Positions 32,826 to 32,837 of a stretch of DNA of 32,837 bases are shown here, piece after piece (positions within the stretch are counted from its first letter, which is position 1; each line of letters opens with the position of its first letter). A model generated the notes under the pieces. That model was not told the origin of the DNA. It did no database searches and saw only the letters and a list, made by a program, of their open reading frames with translations. The position numbers were made by a program, and so were the translations under genes. The stretch lies in the NCBI GenBank assembly GCA_937924445.1, contig CALDSX010000024.1:1-32837 (forward strand). Reading direction: 5' to 3'. Source of the stretch: an uncultured Chthoniobacterales bacterium (GTDB lineage Bacteria > Verrucomicrobiota > Verrucomicrobiia > Chthoniobacterales > CALDSX01).

Positions 32826-32837
32826 GTGAATGGCGGG

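Overview
The window comes from a bacterial chromosome. I suspect a member of the PVC group, probably Verrucomicrobiota. The hints are a cNMP-binding/DUF4388 fusion, a small lysine-rich protein with two 'RRxIAEAxKxRWA' repeats, and a short helical protein in front of LarB. This placement is inference, since no rRNA or marker gene is present. I saw no tRNA, rRNA, CRISPR array or intact transposase.

Region 1 (1-6832, + strand) is a compact arsenic/efflux operon: arsC (5' end outside the window), an AhpD-like protein with a cysteine-pair tail, the arsenite exporter Acr3, a DUF4405 membrane protein, an RND adaptor, an RND pump and a CxxC mini-thioredoxin. Two ATGA overlaps and short gaps indicate one transcript. 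Hand-counted rows are 60-65% G+C here, against about 50% in rows sampled from later genes, so the operon may have a different history.

Region 2 (about 7.8-18.1 kb) is a surface-glycan locus. On the + strand it holds a GT39-type membrane glycosyltransferase, a GHMP (heptose-7-phosphate-type) kinase, a PLP enzyme in which His replaces the catalytic Lys (as in the ColD/RfbH sugar 3-dehydratases), a small overlapping ORF, a two-subunit minimal thiamine-diphosphate enzyme and a cobalamin-type radical SAM protein. Converging from the - strand are a large GT-C-like membrane protein and a GT2 glycosyltransferase. Together they suggest synthesis of an unusual 3-deoxy, perhaps branched or C-modified, nucleotide sugar. 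This is the strongest candidate for an undescribed pathway in the window.

Region 3 (18.2-25.3 kb) has mostly housekeeping or accessory genes: a CbpA-type DnaJ protein, a fumarylacetoacetate-hydrolase-family enzyme, an esterase, the repeat protein with a good terminator, and an ArnA-C-terminal-like UDP-glucuronate decarboxylase. Between them lie gene-poor stretches that look like decayed coding sequence, with in-frame stops, homopolymer runs and frame hops.

Region 4 (25.3 kb to end) has an RlmI-like rRNA methyltransferase without PUA domain, a phosphoglucomutase/phosphomannomutase, the cNMP/DUF4388 protein, a small helical protein, LarB, DeoC, and an aldo/keto reductase whose similarity stops abruptly just before a 13-bp inverted repeat at the window edge, as if cut by a mobile element.
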